Shown here: positions 26,955 to 37,539 of the stretch, piece after piece
Layout: each line of letters opens with the position of its first letter
Position numbering within the stretch: position 1 is the stretch's first letter
Assembly (NCBI GenBank): GCA_023898685.1
Contig: CP060234.1
Coordinates: forward strand, 1,612,001 to 1,676,000
Direction: 5' to 3'
Length of the DNA stretch: 64,000 bases
Source of the DNA: Phycisphaeraceae bacterium
Lineage (GTDB): Bacteria; Planctomycetota; Phycisphaerae; Phycisphaerales; UBA1924
The notes under the pieces: model-generated
Databases searched by the model: none
What the model was told of the DNA's origin: nothing
What the model saw: the letters and a program-made list of their open reading frames with translations, nothing else
Made by a program: the position numbers and the translations under genes

Positions 26955-28070
26955 CTACGACGTAAGCTGCCTTTTCCGCAGCCAGAAGCCGGCAACGACC
27001 ATCGCACAACCGGCAACGGCAACGACTGACGAAACGCGGAGTAGGCGGCGGTTTCGGTTGGCCGGAAAATCCTCTTCTGGGATGACGGCAAGCGTGTTCC
27101 CTTCACCATCACGGACTTGAACGACCGACGGCGCGCCGGTGCCTGAAAACGTGTGCACAGCGCTATAGGCCAGCGGGCCCCTGACGGCGTCTGTGTGGTC
27201 CGATGGGCGTTCGATGACCCGTGACAATTCCGTGTTGGTGATTTCGTCAATGGACAGAAGTGACTCGACTTTGATCAATTGGCCATCGGGCGCGAACTCG
27301 CTCTGTTGCCAGCACATCTCCGGAATGGTGGCAATCCCGGGCCGCCAATCGGTGAACTCCCAGCGGCGGCCAGTTTCCTCGGGAGCGAGGTCGCACCGGG
27401 CTACCGTGGCGGTCAAAGGACGGCCAACGTGGGCGTCGTCATTCCACGTGCCCTCGATGCGCAGGGCGACCGGGTGCGAGGTGGAATTGAACACGCCTAC
27501 CCAGCGGTCGCCTTCGCGTGTAAAGGTATCGAGCTGCAAGGGGACCCCCGGCATGCGTATGCTCAGGGCCCCGGTTGAGAAGCCGCCAATCGTACCACGG
27601 AGAGTCTGTTCCCAGGGAGCGTAGTTGTGGCCCTTGGGGAATCCGGAGGTCGTGCTGTTTATGACCGTCAGCTGGCGTGGAGAGAGCGACCACGCCGATC
27701 CTGGAACGACGACGATGTCAGCAAAGGTCGTTTCGTTTTCATCAATGTTGCGGCGGAAAGTTCCGCGAGAGCCGAGCCAAACTGTCACATGGCTGCTGTC
27801 CGGACCGTTGGCGAGGCGGCGTTCATATGTTTCGAGCCGCGCACGCTCGGGATGCTCGGGCCTGTTCTTTGTGACGCGCCGGAGCCTCTGCAGTTCGTCT
27901 GCAGTTGGAAGCTCAACGTGTTGAGTTAGCCACTCGACGCGCACATTCTCGAGTTGCGATCCGTCGTTTGCTTGCGTCCAGGCATCAAGCAGCCAATCTT
28001 GGGCGGGATCTGCCGCGCTCGCATGTAGTGTCGTCAATGTGATGATGCAAGCTGCGAGGCGATTAGGCAT
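26955..28070 (-). CDS. Exported protein with C-terminal membrane anchor, unknown function
   Basis: A 371-residue protein with a signal peptide (LAACIITLTTLHASAAD) and a C-terminal transmembrane helix with positive tail (SSVVAVAGCAMVVAGFWLRKRQL). In between are mostly beta-rich segments (HVTVWLGSRGTFRRNI, RWVGVFNSTSHPVALRIEGT). I do not recognise the family. It is the first gene of the AT-richer minus-strand cluster; the next gene begins 23 bases after its stop. A run of 16 G (16 C on the coding strand) lies 16-31 bases upstream of the ATG. Confidence 0.7.
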   Translation of the reverse strand: MPNRLAACIITLTTLHASAADPAQDWLLDAWTQANDGSQLENVRVEWLTQHVELPTADELQRLRRVTKNRPEHPERARLETYERRLANGPDSSHVTVWLGSRGTFRRNIDENETTFADIVVVPGSAWSLSPRQLTVINSTTSGFPKGHNYAPWEQTLRGTIGGFSTGALSIRMPGVPLQLDTFTREGDRWVGVFNSTSHPVALRIEGTWNDDAHVGRPLTATVARCDLAPEETGRRWEFTDWRPGIATIPEMCWQQSEFAPDGQLIKVESLLSIDEITNTELSRVIERPSDHTDAVRGPLAYSAVHTFSGTGAPSVVQVRDGEGNTLAVIPEEDFPANRNRRLLRVSSVVAVAGCAMVVAGFWLRKRQLTS

Positions 28071-28085
28071 GTGGTCCAGCCTATC

Positions 28086-28101
28086 GGGGGGGGGGGGGGG
28101 G
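28086..28101. repeat. Homopolymer tract of 16 G
   Basis: Sixteen consecutive G on the plus strand, between the divergent genes 26955-28070 (minus) and recG (plus). It lies 16-31 bases upstream of the minus-strand start codon, where length changes could alter promoter or ribosome-binding geometry. The exact length may also be a sequencing uncertainty. Confidence 0.85.
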
Positions 28102-28239
28102 ATGCAAGCCGGGATTCGACATCTTGTTGTCGTTCTTGGGGGCCCAGATACCGGAAGAGGGGGGATGCGATCCGTCGCATCGCGGCCGCGGTCCATGGAG
28201 TTCACTTCACAGCGGGCAGCGGTCAAACATATCAGTGGC

Positions 28240-30345
28240 ATGCCCTCCTTCGCCCTGACCACCCCGCTCCACGATGTGCCCGGGATCTCCGCCCGAGACG
28301 CCGACGCGCTGGGGCTGCTGGGCGTGCCCAACGTGGGGCACCTGGTCGCCTACCTGCCCATGCGGCACGAGTTCGAGGAGGCCGAGGCCCCGATCTCGTC
28401 GCTCGAGCCCGGGCGCATCGTCTCGGCGAGGGGAGAGATCACCGCGACGCGGGTGGCGGGGATGGGCCGCAAGCGGCGGTTCGAGGCGGTGCTGTGCGAC
28501 GATTCGGGGCGGCTCGACCTCGTCTGGTTCAACATGGCGTTCCTGCGCGACAAGATCGGGCCCGGGACGAGGCTCCGCGTGCAGGGCACCGCGAAGCAGC
28601 GGGGGCACCTGCTCCAGGTCGCCAACCCGCGGTTCGAGATCCTGGATCTCGAAGGCGAGCCGGGCGAGCGGGATTCGAGGCTGCGCCCGATCTACCCCGC
28701 GTCGGAGCGGATCAACTCCAGGGCGATCGAGCGGTGCGTGGGCCGGGTGCTGGGCCCGGCGCTCGAGCAGATCGAGGACCATCTACCCGAGGCGTACCGG
28801 CGCGAGCGCGACATGCCCCCGCTCGCCGAGTCCTACCGGATGATGCACGCGCCGGAGAGCGAGGACGAGGTCGTCTCCGCCCGCCGGCGGCTGGCTTACG
28901 ACGAATTGCTGCTGCTGCAGCTGGGCGTGCACCTCAAGCGCGCGCACCTGCGGCAGACGCTCACCTCGCCCGCCCTGCGATTCGATGGCGAGGTCGATGC
29001 GCACATCCGCGAGCGATTCCCGTTCGCCCTGACACCCGAGCAGGACGCGGTGCTCCGCGACATTGCGAAGGACCTGTCCTCGAGCACACCCACGAACAGG
29101 CTGATCCAGGGCGACGTGGGCTCGGGCAAGACGGTCGTCGCGCTCTACGCGATGCTCATGGCGGTCGCGACCGGGCATCAGTCGGCCCTGATGGCGCCCA
29201 CTGAACTGCTCGCCGAGCAGCATTTTCTGTCGATCTCGGAGATGCTCGAGCAGAGCAAGGTGCGCGTGGCGCTGCTGACCGGCTCGACTCCCTCGGCCGA
29301 CCGCGGCGCGATCCTCGCGGGGCTCGTCGCGGGCGAGATCGACCTGCTGATCGGCACGCACGCACTGCTCACCGAGTCGGTCCGGTTCAAGTCGCTCGCC
29401 GTGGCGATCATCGACGAGCAGCACCGCTTCGGCGTGCACCAGCGGGCCCACCTGCGCACGCACGCAACTTCAATGGAGGGGAGCGGGGACGACCCGACGA
29501 CGCCCCATGTTCTGGTCATGACCGCGACGCCCATCCCGCGGACGCTCGGCATGACGCTCTTCGGCGATCTGGACATCTCGACGATCGACGGGCTCCCGCC
29601 GGGGCGCACGCCCGTGCGCACGCGCGTGGTCGGCCCCGAGAAGCGGCCCGACGTGTACGGCTGGCTGCGCACGAAGCTCGACGAGGGCGACCAGGCGTAC
29701 GTCGTCGTCCCAGCGATCGACGACGGTGGCGCGGACGCGCCGATGAACCTGCGCCGCCTGATGCGCGATCTCGAGGAGGGCCCGCTTTCCGGCAAGCGCG
29801 TCGCCGCGCTGCATGGGCGGCTTAATCGCGACACGCGTGAGCACGTGATGGCCCGGTTCCGATCGGGGCTGATCGATTGCCTCGTCGCGACGACGGTGAT
29901 CGAGGTGGGCGTCGACGTGCCCAACGCGACGGTGATGGTGATCGAGGAGGCCGACCGGTTCGGGCTCGCCCAGCTCCACCAGTTGCGGGGGCGCGTCGGG
30001 CGGGGCACCAAGCCCTCGGTCTGCGTGCTTATCGGTGAGGCGAAGACCGACGATGGGCGCAGGCGGCTGGAAGTCATGGCGGAGACGACGAGCGGGTTCG
30101 TGCTGGCCGAGCGGGACCTGGAGATCCGCGGGCCGGGCGAGCTGTTCGGGGCGAGGCAATCCGGCCTGCCGCCCTTCCAGGTGGCCGACCTGACGCGCGA
30201 CCTCGAGCTGCTGGCGATGGCGCGTCGTGACGCGGCGGCGTGGATCGGCCGCTCGCCCAGGCTCGCGGGCGGGGGCGAGGTGCTGGTGAGGCGGCGGCTG
30301 ATGAAGAGGTACGGTGATTCGCTTGGGATCGCGGACGTGGGGTGA
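28240..30345 (+). CDS. recG: ATP-dependent DNA helicase RecG
   Basis: A 701-residue protein, the normal length for RecG, which remodels stalled forks and Holliday junctions. The wedge/OB domain occupies about residues 50-150 (GRIVSARGEITATRVAGMGR), Walker A is GDVGSGKT near residue 290, the DEQH box with FGVHQR near 392, TATPIPRTLGMTLFGD near 428, and VGVDVPNATVMVIEEADRFG plus QLRGRVGRG near 565-590. The ATG at 28240 was chosen because RecG similarity begins there; upstream in-frame sequence contains the G tract. It stands alone between the AT-rich cluster and a small regulator. Confidence 0.95.
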   Translation: MPSFALTTPLHDVPGISARDADALGLLGVPNVGHLVAYLPMRHEFEEAEAPISSLEPGRIVSARGEITATRVAGMGRKRRFEAVLCDDSGRLDLVWFNMAFLRDKIGPGTRLRVQGTAKQRGHLLQVANPRFEILDLEGEPGERDSRLRPIYPASERINSRAIERCVGRVLGPALEQIEDHLPEAYRRERDMPPLAESYRMMHAPESEDEVVSARRRLAYDELLLLQLGVHLKRAHLRQTLTSPALRFDGEVDAHIRERFPFALTPEQDAVLRDIAKDLSSSTPTNRLIQGDVGSGKTVVALYAMLMAVATGHQSALMAPTELLAEQHFLSISEMLEQSKVRVALLTGSTPSADRGAILAGLVAGEIDLLIGTHALLTESVRFKSLAVAIIDEQHRFGVHQRAHLRTHATSMEGSGDDPTTPHVLVMTATPIPRTLGMTLFGDLDISTIDGLPPGRTPVRTRVVGPEKRPDVYGWLRTKLDEGDQAYVVVPAIDDGGADAPMNLRRLMRDLEEGPLSGKRVAALHGRLNRDTREHVMARFRSGLIDCLVATTVIEVGVDVPNATVMVIEEADRFGLAQLHQLRGRVGRGTKPSVCVLIGEAKTDDGRRRLEVMAETTSGFVLAERDLEIRGPGELFGARQSGLPPFQVADLTRDLELLAMARRDAAAWIGRSPRLAGGGEVLVRRRLMKRYGDSLGIADVG

Positions 30346-30373
30346 TGGCGAGTTTGCGAGGTGCGGTTGCCTG

Positions 30374-30452
30374 AAGGAACCCCGAGCGCCGGCGAGTGGG
30401 CTCACCGGCACGCGCCGACCTGCCCCCCTCGCTGGAGCTCGGGGCTTCGTTC
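30374..30452. repeat. Dispersed palindromic repeat, GAGCCCCGAGCG family (copy 2)
   Basis: Arms AAGGAACCCCGAGCGCCGG with GCGAGTGGGC (30374-30402) and GCCCCCCTCGCTGGAGCTC with GGGGCTTCGTTC (30422-30452). It follows recG by 28 bases and may terminate it. Confidence 0.65.
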
Positions 30453-30507
30453 TGAACAGCGGCATCGGCGTCCTTCCATCCTGTCCGACTTCGGTTAGGA
30501 TGTTGTC

Positions 30508-30975
30508 ATGACAGAGAACGGTCTTCACGAACGGCTTCGGGTCGCGGCCGGCGAGCGTACGTACCGCGAACTGGGCAAGATCACAGGGACGCATTCGGAG
30601 TCGGTCCGGCGCTACATGCAGGGGCAATCGCCCAGTGTCGAGTTTCTGACGGGCCTTTGCTCGTCCCTCGGCATCAACGGCGACTGGTTGCTCACCGGAT
30701 CGGGCCCCATGCAGCAGTCGGCGATCAGGGACCACGCGCTGCGCGACGCGGGCACGCCCGACCTCCTCCGCGCGATGTCTGATACGGTGTCGATCCTGAT
30801 CGAGCGGGTCGATCGGCTGGAGCGGTTCGTGCAGACGGCCGAGACGAGGCTCCGGCATGGGCACGGCGCGGGCGACGGAGAGCAGGATGAGCGAGCCGCA
30901 GAAGTCGAGGTCACAGACGCCGCCCGCCGCATCGGGTCCGTTGTCTCCAAACGACCACGTCCGGATGCTGATTGA
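30508..30975 (+). CDS. Small HTH (XRE/phage-repressor-like) protein with coiled-coil tail
   Basis: A 155-residue protein. Residues 5-62 read like an XRE-type helix-turn-helix with a CI-like end: ERTYRELGKITGTHSESVRRYMQG, FLTGLCSSLGINGDWLLTG. NGDWLLTG is typical of phage repressor N-domains. A leucine/valine-rich helix (LLRAMSDTVSILIERVDRLERF) suggests dimerisation. The C-terminal 40 residues are polar. No peptidase (S24) domain follows. The 3' end overlaps the next small gene by 89 bases. Its target is unknown. Confidence 0.7.
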   Translation: MTENGLHERLRVAAGERTYRELGKITGTHSESVRRYMQGQSPSVEFLTGLCSSLGINGDWLLTGSGPMQQSAIRDHALRDAGTPDLLRAMSDTVSILIERVDRLERFVQTAETRLRHGHGAGDGEQDERAAEVEVTDAARRIGSVVSKRPRPDAD

Positions 30976-31111
30976 GTTGCTCAAGCCGGCGGGGCCCGAG
31001 CTCGCCCGGCGTTGGCTGGCGGCGCTGCTGCTGGTGCCCGAGTCGGAGCGCGAGGCGGTGGTCGACGCGGTGGAGCGGCAGATCGTGGGTGAGTACGCGT
31101 CGGGGTCCTGA
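30887..31111 (+). CDS. Small hypothetical protein overlapping the HTH gene
   Basis: A 74-residue protein in a different frame from 30508-30975, overlapping it by 89 bases. The N-terminal 25 residues are Ser/Pro/Gln-rich; the rest is a clear amphipathic helix pair (HVRMLIELLKPAGPELARRW, LAALLLVPESEREAVVDAVE). The non-overlapping half reads like a real protein. It ends 21 bases before polX and may be cotranscribed with it. No family recognised. Confidence 0.5.
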   Translation: MSEPQKSRSQTPPAASGPLSPNDHVRMLIELLKPAGPELARRWLAALLLVPESEREAVVDAVERQIVGEYASGS

Positions 31112-31132
31112 CGGCGGGACGTACCATCGCCC

Positions 31133-32932
31133 ATGTCGTTCAACAGCGAACTGTCGGCGATCTTCGAGCAGATGGCGAGCCTGCTGGAGCTGACCGGCGC
31201 GAACAAGTTCCGCGTCAACGCCCACGCGCGGGCCGCGCGCGTCGTCGGCGACCACCACGCCGACCTCGAGCCGATCGCCCACGATGAGGGTGAGCTGACC
31301 AAGCTCGACGGCATCGGCAAGGGCACCGCGGAGAAGATCGCGGAGTTCGCCGAGACCGGGAAGATCGCAGAGCACGAGGAGTTGCTGGAGCAGGTGCCGC
31401 ACGGCCTGCTGGCGGTGCTCGAGGTGCCCGGGCTGGGGCCCAAGACGGTCAAGCTGCTGTGGGACGAGATGGGCGTGACCGACATCGCCTCGCTCAAGGC
31501 GGCGCTGGATTCGGAGAAGATCACCGAACTGCCCCGGATGGGCACCAAGTCGGTCGAGAAGATCAGGGCCTCGCTCGCCTACGCCGAGTCGGCGGGGCAG
31601 AGGCTGCTGCTGGGCATGGCGCAGCCCGTCGCGGAGCAGCTGGTCGAGCGGATGAGCGCGGTGAAAGGCGTGACGCGGTGCGCGTTCGCGGGCTCGATGC
31701 GCCGGGGCAAGGAGACGATCGGTGACATCGACATCCTCGTGACGGCGAGCGATCCGGCGAAGGCCCACGCCGCGTTTCGCGGGCTGCCGGGCGTGGTGCA
31801 GGTGATCGCGTCGGGCGAGTCGAAGACCTCGGTGCGGCTCGAGCTTCCGGCCGAGTTTGGGCGCTGGCGCGGGCTCGACGACGGCTCGACGCCGACGGTG
31901 CAGGCCGACCTGCGCGTGGTCCCCGAGGCCTCGTGGGGCGCGGCCCTCATGTACTTCACCGGGTCGAAGGAGCACAACGTCCGTCTCCGCGAGCACGCGC
32001 TCAAGAAGGGCCTGACGCTCAACGAGTACGGGCTGTTCAAGGAAGACGGCGAGAGCGAGCCGCCTCAGAAGCGGGGGATCAAGCCCGTCGCGGGAAAGAC
32101 CGAGGAGGAGGTCTACGCGAAGCTGGGCCTGCCCTGGATGCCCCCCGAGATCCGCGAGGACCGGGGCGAGTTGGCGCTCAAGGGGACGCCCCGCCTGATC
32201 GAGGTGGCCGACATCAATGCCGAATTGCACGCTCACACGACCGCGAGCGACGGCACGCTCTCGCTGGATGAGCTGGTTTCGTGCGCGCGCGACCGGGGCT
32301 TCCACACGATCACGGTGACCGACCACTCCAAGTCGAGCGTCCAGGCGAACGGGCTGAGCGTCGAGCGGCTGCACAAGCAGCGAGAGGCGATCGAGGCCGC
32401 CCGCGAGCGGTTCGGCGATTCGATCACGATCCTCCACGGCAACGAGGTGGACATCCTCGCCGACGGGTCGCTCGACTACGACGACGACGTGCTGGGCTGG
32501 CTCGATGTGGTCGTCGCGAGCCCGCACGTGGCGCTGAGCCAGGATCCCAAGAAGGCCACGGCCAGGCTGCTCAGGGCGATCGAGCACCCGATGGTGCACG
32601 TGATCGGGCACCCGACGGGCCGGCTGATCTCGCGCCGGCCCGGGCTCGAACCCGCGATGGACGAGCTGATCGCCGCGGCCGTGGAGCACGACGTGGCGCT
32701 CGAGATCAACACCCACTGGCTCCGGCTCGACCTGCGCGACACGCACGTGCGGGCGGCGGTCGAGGCTGGCTGCAAGATCGCGATCGACTGCGACGTGCAC
32801 GCCGCGGAGGACTTCGAGAACATCCGGTTCGGTGTCACGACGGGTCGGCGGGGGTGGCTGCCTCCGGAGTTGGTGGTGAATACCTGGCCCGCGGCGAAGC
32901 TGCACGAGTGGATCAGGAGCAAGCGGCAGTAG
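31133..32932 (+). CDS. polX: DNA polymerase X with PHP domain
   Basis: A 599-residue bacterial PolX-type repair polymerase. The N-terminal helix-hairpin-helix 8-kDa-like domain (1-150) has LDGIGKGTAEKIAEF and VPGLGPKTVKLL. The nucleotidyltransferase palm carries GSMRRGKETIGDIDIL at about 186-201 with the paired Asp, and a third Asp in VQADLRVV. The C-terminal PHP domain (about 360-590) keeps the metal ligands in ELHAHTTASDG, TVTDHS, HGNEVDI, ASPHV and IDCDVH, so the 3'-5' exonuclease/phosphoesterase is probably active. Length matches the family. Confidence 0.94.
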   Translation: MSFNSELSAIFEQMASLLELTGANKFRVNAHARAARVVGDHHADLEPIAHDEGELTKLDGIGKGTAEKIAEFAETGKIAEHEELLEQVPHGLLAVLEVPGLGPKTVKLLWDEMGVTDIASLKAALDSEKITELPRMGTKSVEKIRASLAYAESAGQRLLLGMAQPVAEQLVERMSAVKGVTRCAFAGSMRRGKETIGDIDILVTASDPAKAHAAFRGLPGVVQVIASGESKTSVRLELPAEFGRWRGLDDGSTPTVQADLRVVPEASWGAALMYFTGSKEHNVRLREHALKKGLTLNEYGLFKEDGESEPPQKRGIKPVAGKTEEEVYAKLGLPWMPPEIREDRGELALKGTPRLIEVADINAELHAHTTASDGTLSLDELVSCARDRGFHTITVTDHSKSSVQANGLSVERLHKQREAIEAARERFGDSITILHGNEVDILADGSLDYDDDVLGWLDVVVASPHVALSQDPKKATARLLRAIEHPMVHVIGHPTGRLISRRPGLEPAMDELIAAAVEHDVALEINTHWLRLDLRDTHVRAAVEAGCKIAIDCDVHAAEDFENIRFGVTTGRRGWLPPELVVNTWPAAKLHEWIRSKRQ

Positions 32933-32969
32933 GCGGTGCCGGGACTCGGCATCCAGCAGGAGTGCAGGA

Positions 32970-33064
32970 CAAGGAGCCCCGAGCGCGAGCGACGGGCGGA
33001 GCCTCCCGGCGCGCCCGAACGCCCTTGCACTTCTGCCCGTCGCTGGCGCTCAGGGCTCCTTGTT
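32970..33064. repeat. Dispersed palindromic repeat, GAGCCCCGAGCG family (copy 3)
   Basis: The clearest copy: the left arm CAAGGAGCCCCGAGCG plus CGAGCGACGGGC (32970-32997) pairs with the right arm GCCCGTCGCTGGCGCTC plus AGGGCTCCTTG (33036-33064). It lies after polX and before the sigma factor, and probably forms a terminator-like hairpin. Confidence 0.75.
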
Positions 33065-33126
33065 GGCGTCGTCCGCGCAACTGGACCTTGTCGCCTCCCG
33101 ATTGATCGGAACCTGTACGATCTGGC

Positions 33127-33705
33127 GTGAGCCGGCCCGACCCGGACATCCTGCGGCGGGCGCAAGCGGGCGACCGCGACGCGCTCGACGTGCTGCTGCG
33201 CCCCGAGCTCGACCGGGTCTTCGCGACGTGCCGGCGGATGGTGGGCGGCCGACAGGAGGCGGAGGAGCTGGCCCAGGATGCGCTGGTGAAGGTGATCCGG
33301 GGGCTGCCGACCTATGACGGGCGGGCGAGCCTCTCGACTTGGATGACGCGGGTGACGATCAACGCGTGCCTGTCGTGGATGCGATCGAGGGCGAGGCATT
33401 CGGGAAGACGTCCGATCAGTCTCGAGCAGCCCGACACGCTGGCGGGGGAACCCGGGGTCGCTCCTGGCGTCCAACCAGACGAGAAGGCCCGGCTGGAGCG
33501 GGCCCTGGACGGGCTGAAGCCCGAACACCGGGCGATCCTGGTGCTGCGGGACGTGCGGGAATTGGACTACGAGGCGATCGGGGCGGCGCTGGATCTGCCC
33601 ATCGGGACGGTCAAGAGCCGGCTGTTCCGGGCGAGGGCGGCGCTTCGGGTGGCGCTGGAAGAGGACGAACGGGCCGGAAAGCCCGAGCGGGTCGAGGACG
33701 CATGA
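33127..33705 (+). CDS. ECF-type RNA polymerase sigma factor
   Basis: A 192-residue sigma-70 family protein with region 2 (FATCRRMVGGRQEAEELAQD, DALVKVIRGLPTYDGRASLS, STWMTRVTINACLSWMR) and region 4 (LKPEHRAILVLRDVRELDYE, EAIGAALDLPIGTVKSRLFR). The start is a GTG at 33127. The stop overlaps the next gene's ATG (ATGA), the usual arrangement of a sigma factor with its anti-sigma factor. Regulon unknown. Confidence 0.93.
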   Translation: MSRPDPDILRRAQAGDRDALDVLLRPELDRVFATCRRMVGGRQEAEELAQDALVKVIRGLPTYDGRASLSTWMTRVTINACLSWMRSRARHSGRRPISLEQPDTLAGEPGVAPGVQPDEKARLERALDGLKPEHRAILVLRDVRELDYEAIGAALDLPIGTVKSRLFRARAALRVALEEDERAGKPERVEDA

Positions 33706-34787
33706 CGACGAACGGGCATCCAGAACCAGCCGACCGGGCGGGACGCGAATTGGGCCCGCATTCCGGCCCGATCACCGAGGCCGAGCTGCTCGCCGGGATC
33801 GAGGGCGACGCGGCCGACCGGGTCGGGTCCAACGCCCGGGTCGCGGCGATGCGGGCCGACCGGGCCGTGCTGAGGGGGCTGGCCCGGGATGCCGCGCCGG
33901 ACGGGCTGCTCGAGGCCGCGCTGGACGAGGCGCTGGGCGAGATCGATGGCGACACGCTGCGGAAGCTGGGCGAGGGCACGCCCACCTCGGACCGACTCCC
34001 CGTCTCGCGCGTCCTGCCCGAGCGGTTCAGCCTGGTGACCTGGCTGCGGGCGCATCCGCAGCGGGTCGCGCTCGCCGCGGCGGCAGTGGTCGTGCTGGCG
34101 GTCGGCACGATGGCCGGGCTGGCGGTGCGCGGGTGGCTGCGGGCGAGCCCCGTGTCGTCACCCCCGATCGCGATGGAGCATGGGGCAAGGCCCGCCGCGC
34201 CCGCGGAGAGCGCGGCGGCGCAGGACCCGGTGCACGCGGCCCCGACGAGCAACCAGCCCGGCGAGGCGGTGATCGCGGAATCGACGCCCACCGATACCGG
34301 CGAGGCGCCGGGGCAGCCCGACTTCTTTGCCGGGGCGAAGCTGCTCGCCGAGGGGCGGCTGTACGTGCTGGCGCGCGGCGGGTCATCGGCAAAGGTTGGA
34401 GCGGCGCTCAAGGCGCTGACCGATCAGCGGATCGGCCCGGACCACTCGTGGGAGATCGCGATGGGGATGCCCGGCTCGGCCCTCGCGTCGCTCGACCTGC
34501 CCGAGATCAGGCAGCCGGTCTTCGCGTCGGATGACACGGAAGCCGTGGAGGTCATCCTGCCCAGGCGCTCGGCGTGGACGGCGAAGCTGAGCGCGACCCC
34601 CACGGCTCTCGCGGCCCTCGTCGACGGGCTGCGTGACGCGGGGCTGGAGGTCACGCTGCACGAGGTCGCCAAGCCCGTCGCGATCGAGCCCCGACTCGAC
34701 GCGGACGACGTGCTGTGGTGGTCGCGCCCGCCGTCGACGTGGAAGCGGACGGTGGCGGCGCCGGTGGTGGTGGAGACGCTGCCGTAG
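33702..34787 (+). CDS. Putative membrane-anchored anti-sigma factor
   Basis: A 361-residue protein with a cytoplasmic N-terminus (about 1-120; no canonical zinc-binding anti-sigma motif HxxxCxxC seen), one transmembrane helix (RVALAAAAVVVLAVGTMAGL, about 128-147), a Pro/Ala/Ser-rich linker, and an extracytoplasmic domain with two similar halves. Its start overlaps the sigma-factor stop by 4 bases. The role is inferred from that coupling and topology, not from a family match. Confidence 0.7.
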   Translation: MTTNGHPEPADRAGRELGPHSGPITEAELLAGIEGDAADRVGSNARVAAMRADRAVLRGLARDAAPDGLLEAALDEALGEIDGDTLRKLGEGTPTSDRLPVSRVLPERFSLVTWLRAHPQRVALAAAAVVVLAVGTMAGLAVRGWLRASPVSSPPIAMEHGARPAAPAESAAAQDPVHAAPTSNQPGEAVIAESTPTDTGEAPGQPDFFAGAKLLAEGRLYVLARGGSSAKVGAALKALTDQRIGPDHSWEIAMGMPGSALASLDLPEIRQPVFASDDTEAVEVILPRRSAWTAKLSATPTALAALVDGLRDAGLEVTLHEVAKPVAIEPRLDADDVLWWSRPPSTWKRTVAAPVVVETLP

Positions 34788-34837
34788 GGTGTGGATTGGG
34801 GGACATGCCCGCGCTTTGCTTGGGCATGCCATGCGCA

Positions 34838-34955
34838 ACGGGCGCGAAGCGCCAGCGAGGGACGAACGATCAGGAAACCCTCGCTCGCGCTTCGGGCTCG
34901 TCAAGAGAAAGCACAGCGCGCGCAAGAACCCCTCGCTCGCGCGAGGGGCTCGTTC
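34838..34955. repeat. Two short palindromes in the sigma operon-prkA spacer
   Basis: Bases 34838-34901 pair ACGGGCGCGAAGCGCCAGCG with CGCTCGCGCTTCGGGCTCGT, a shortened relative of the GAGCCCCGAGCG family. Bases 34923-34955 form a tight hairpin, AACCCCTCG with CGAGGGGCTCGTT. The genes on either side converge, so these may end both transcripts. The rest of 34788-35048 holds nothing recognised. Confidence 0.5.
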
Positions 34956-35048
34956 CGGACTCCGTGTTCTTCGCGTCTCCGCGTTCGATCCCTGCTTCCC
35001 GTCGCGTTCGGCTCCCCTTCGAGCCCTTCGCGACCTCCGCGTTGAGAA

Positions 35049-37151
<2,103 letters not shown>

Positions 37152-37539
37152 CGCGGGTCCCTCCGCGCACGCGTCGCCGGCCTTTCGGGCGTTTGGCCGG
37201 CGACACAGCGTTCAGTCCAAACCGGCAACCCGCCTGAACGGGCGGGCGCAGGCGTCCACACACCGAAGCGCTATCGGCTGTTCTATCGACAGACGCCACG
37301 GGGGGGAACACCAAGTTCCCGGGTTCTCTTCCAAAGGGCCATACGAGGGAACGCCCGACCCGGATCGGGGGGAATCGCGGTCATTCGGTCGCCCTGAACG
37401 GGTGATTGAAGGCCTCATCAAAGGGATCAAAGACGCAGCCTCGGCGTCGGGTGCGACTCGATTGACGCCGAGTAGGAGCGAGCTCGAGAGCGAAGACTCG
37501 GATTCTCTCCTACGCCGGGTCACTCCCTAACCTCCCCGC
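37152..37539. other. 388-base divergent intergenic region (prkA / trmB)
   Basis: The spacer between two divergent genes, so it must hold both promoters; no consensus -35/-10 pair is convincing. Bases 37441-37472 form a hairpin (CTCGGCGTC with GACGCCGAG), followed by a second one around 37473-37512 (TAGGAGCGAGC with CTCTCCTA ends). No gene is seen. Confidence 0.5.
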
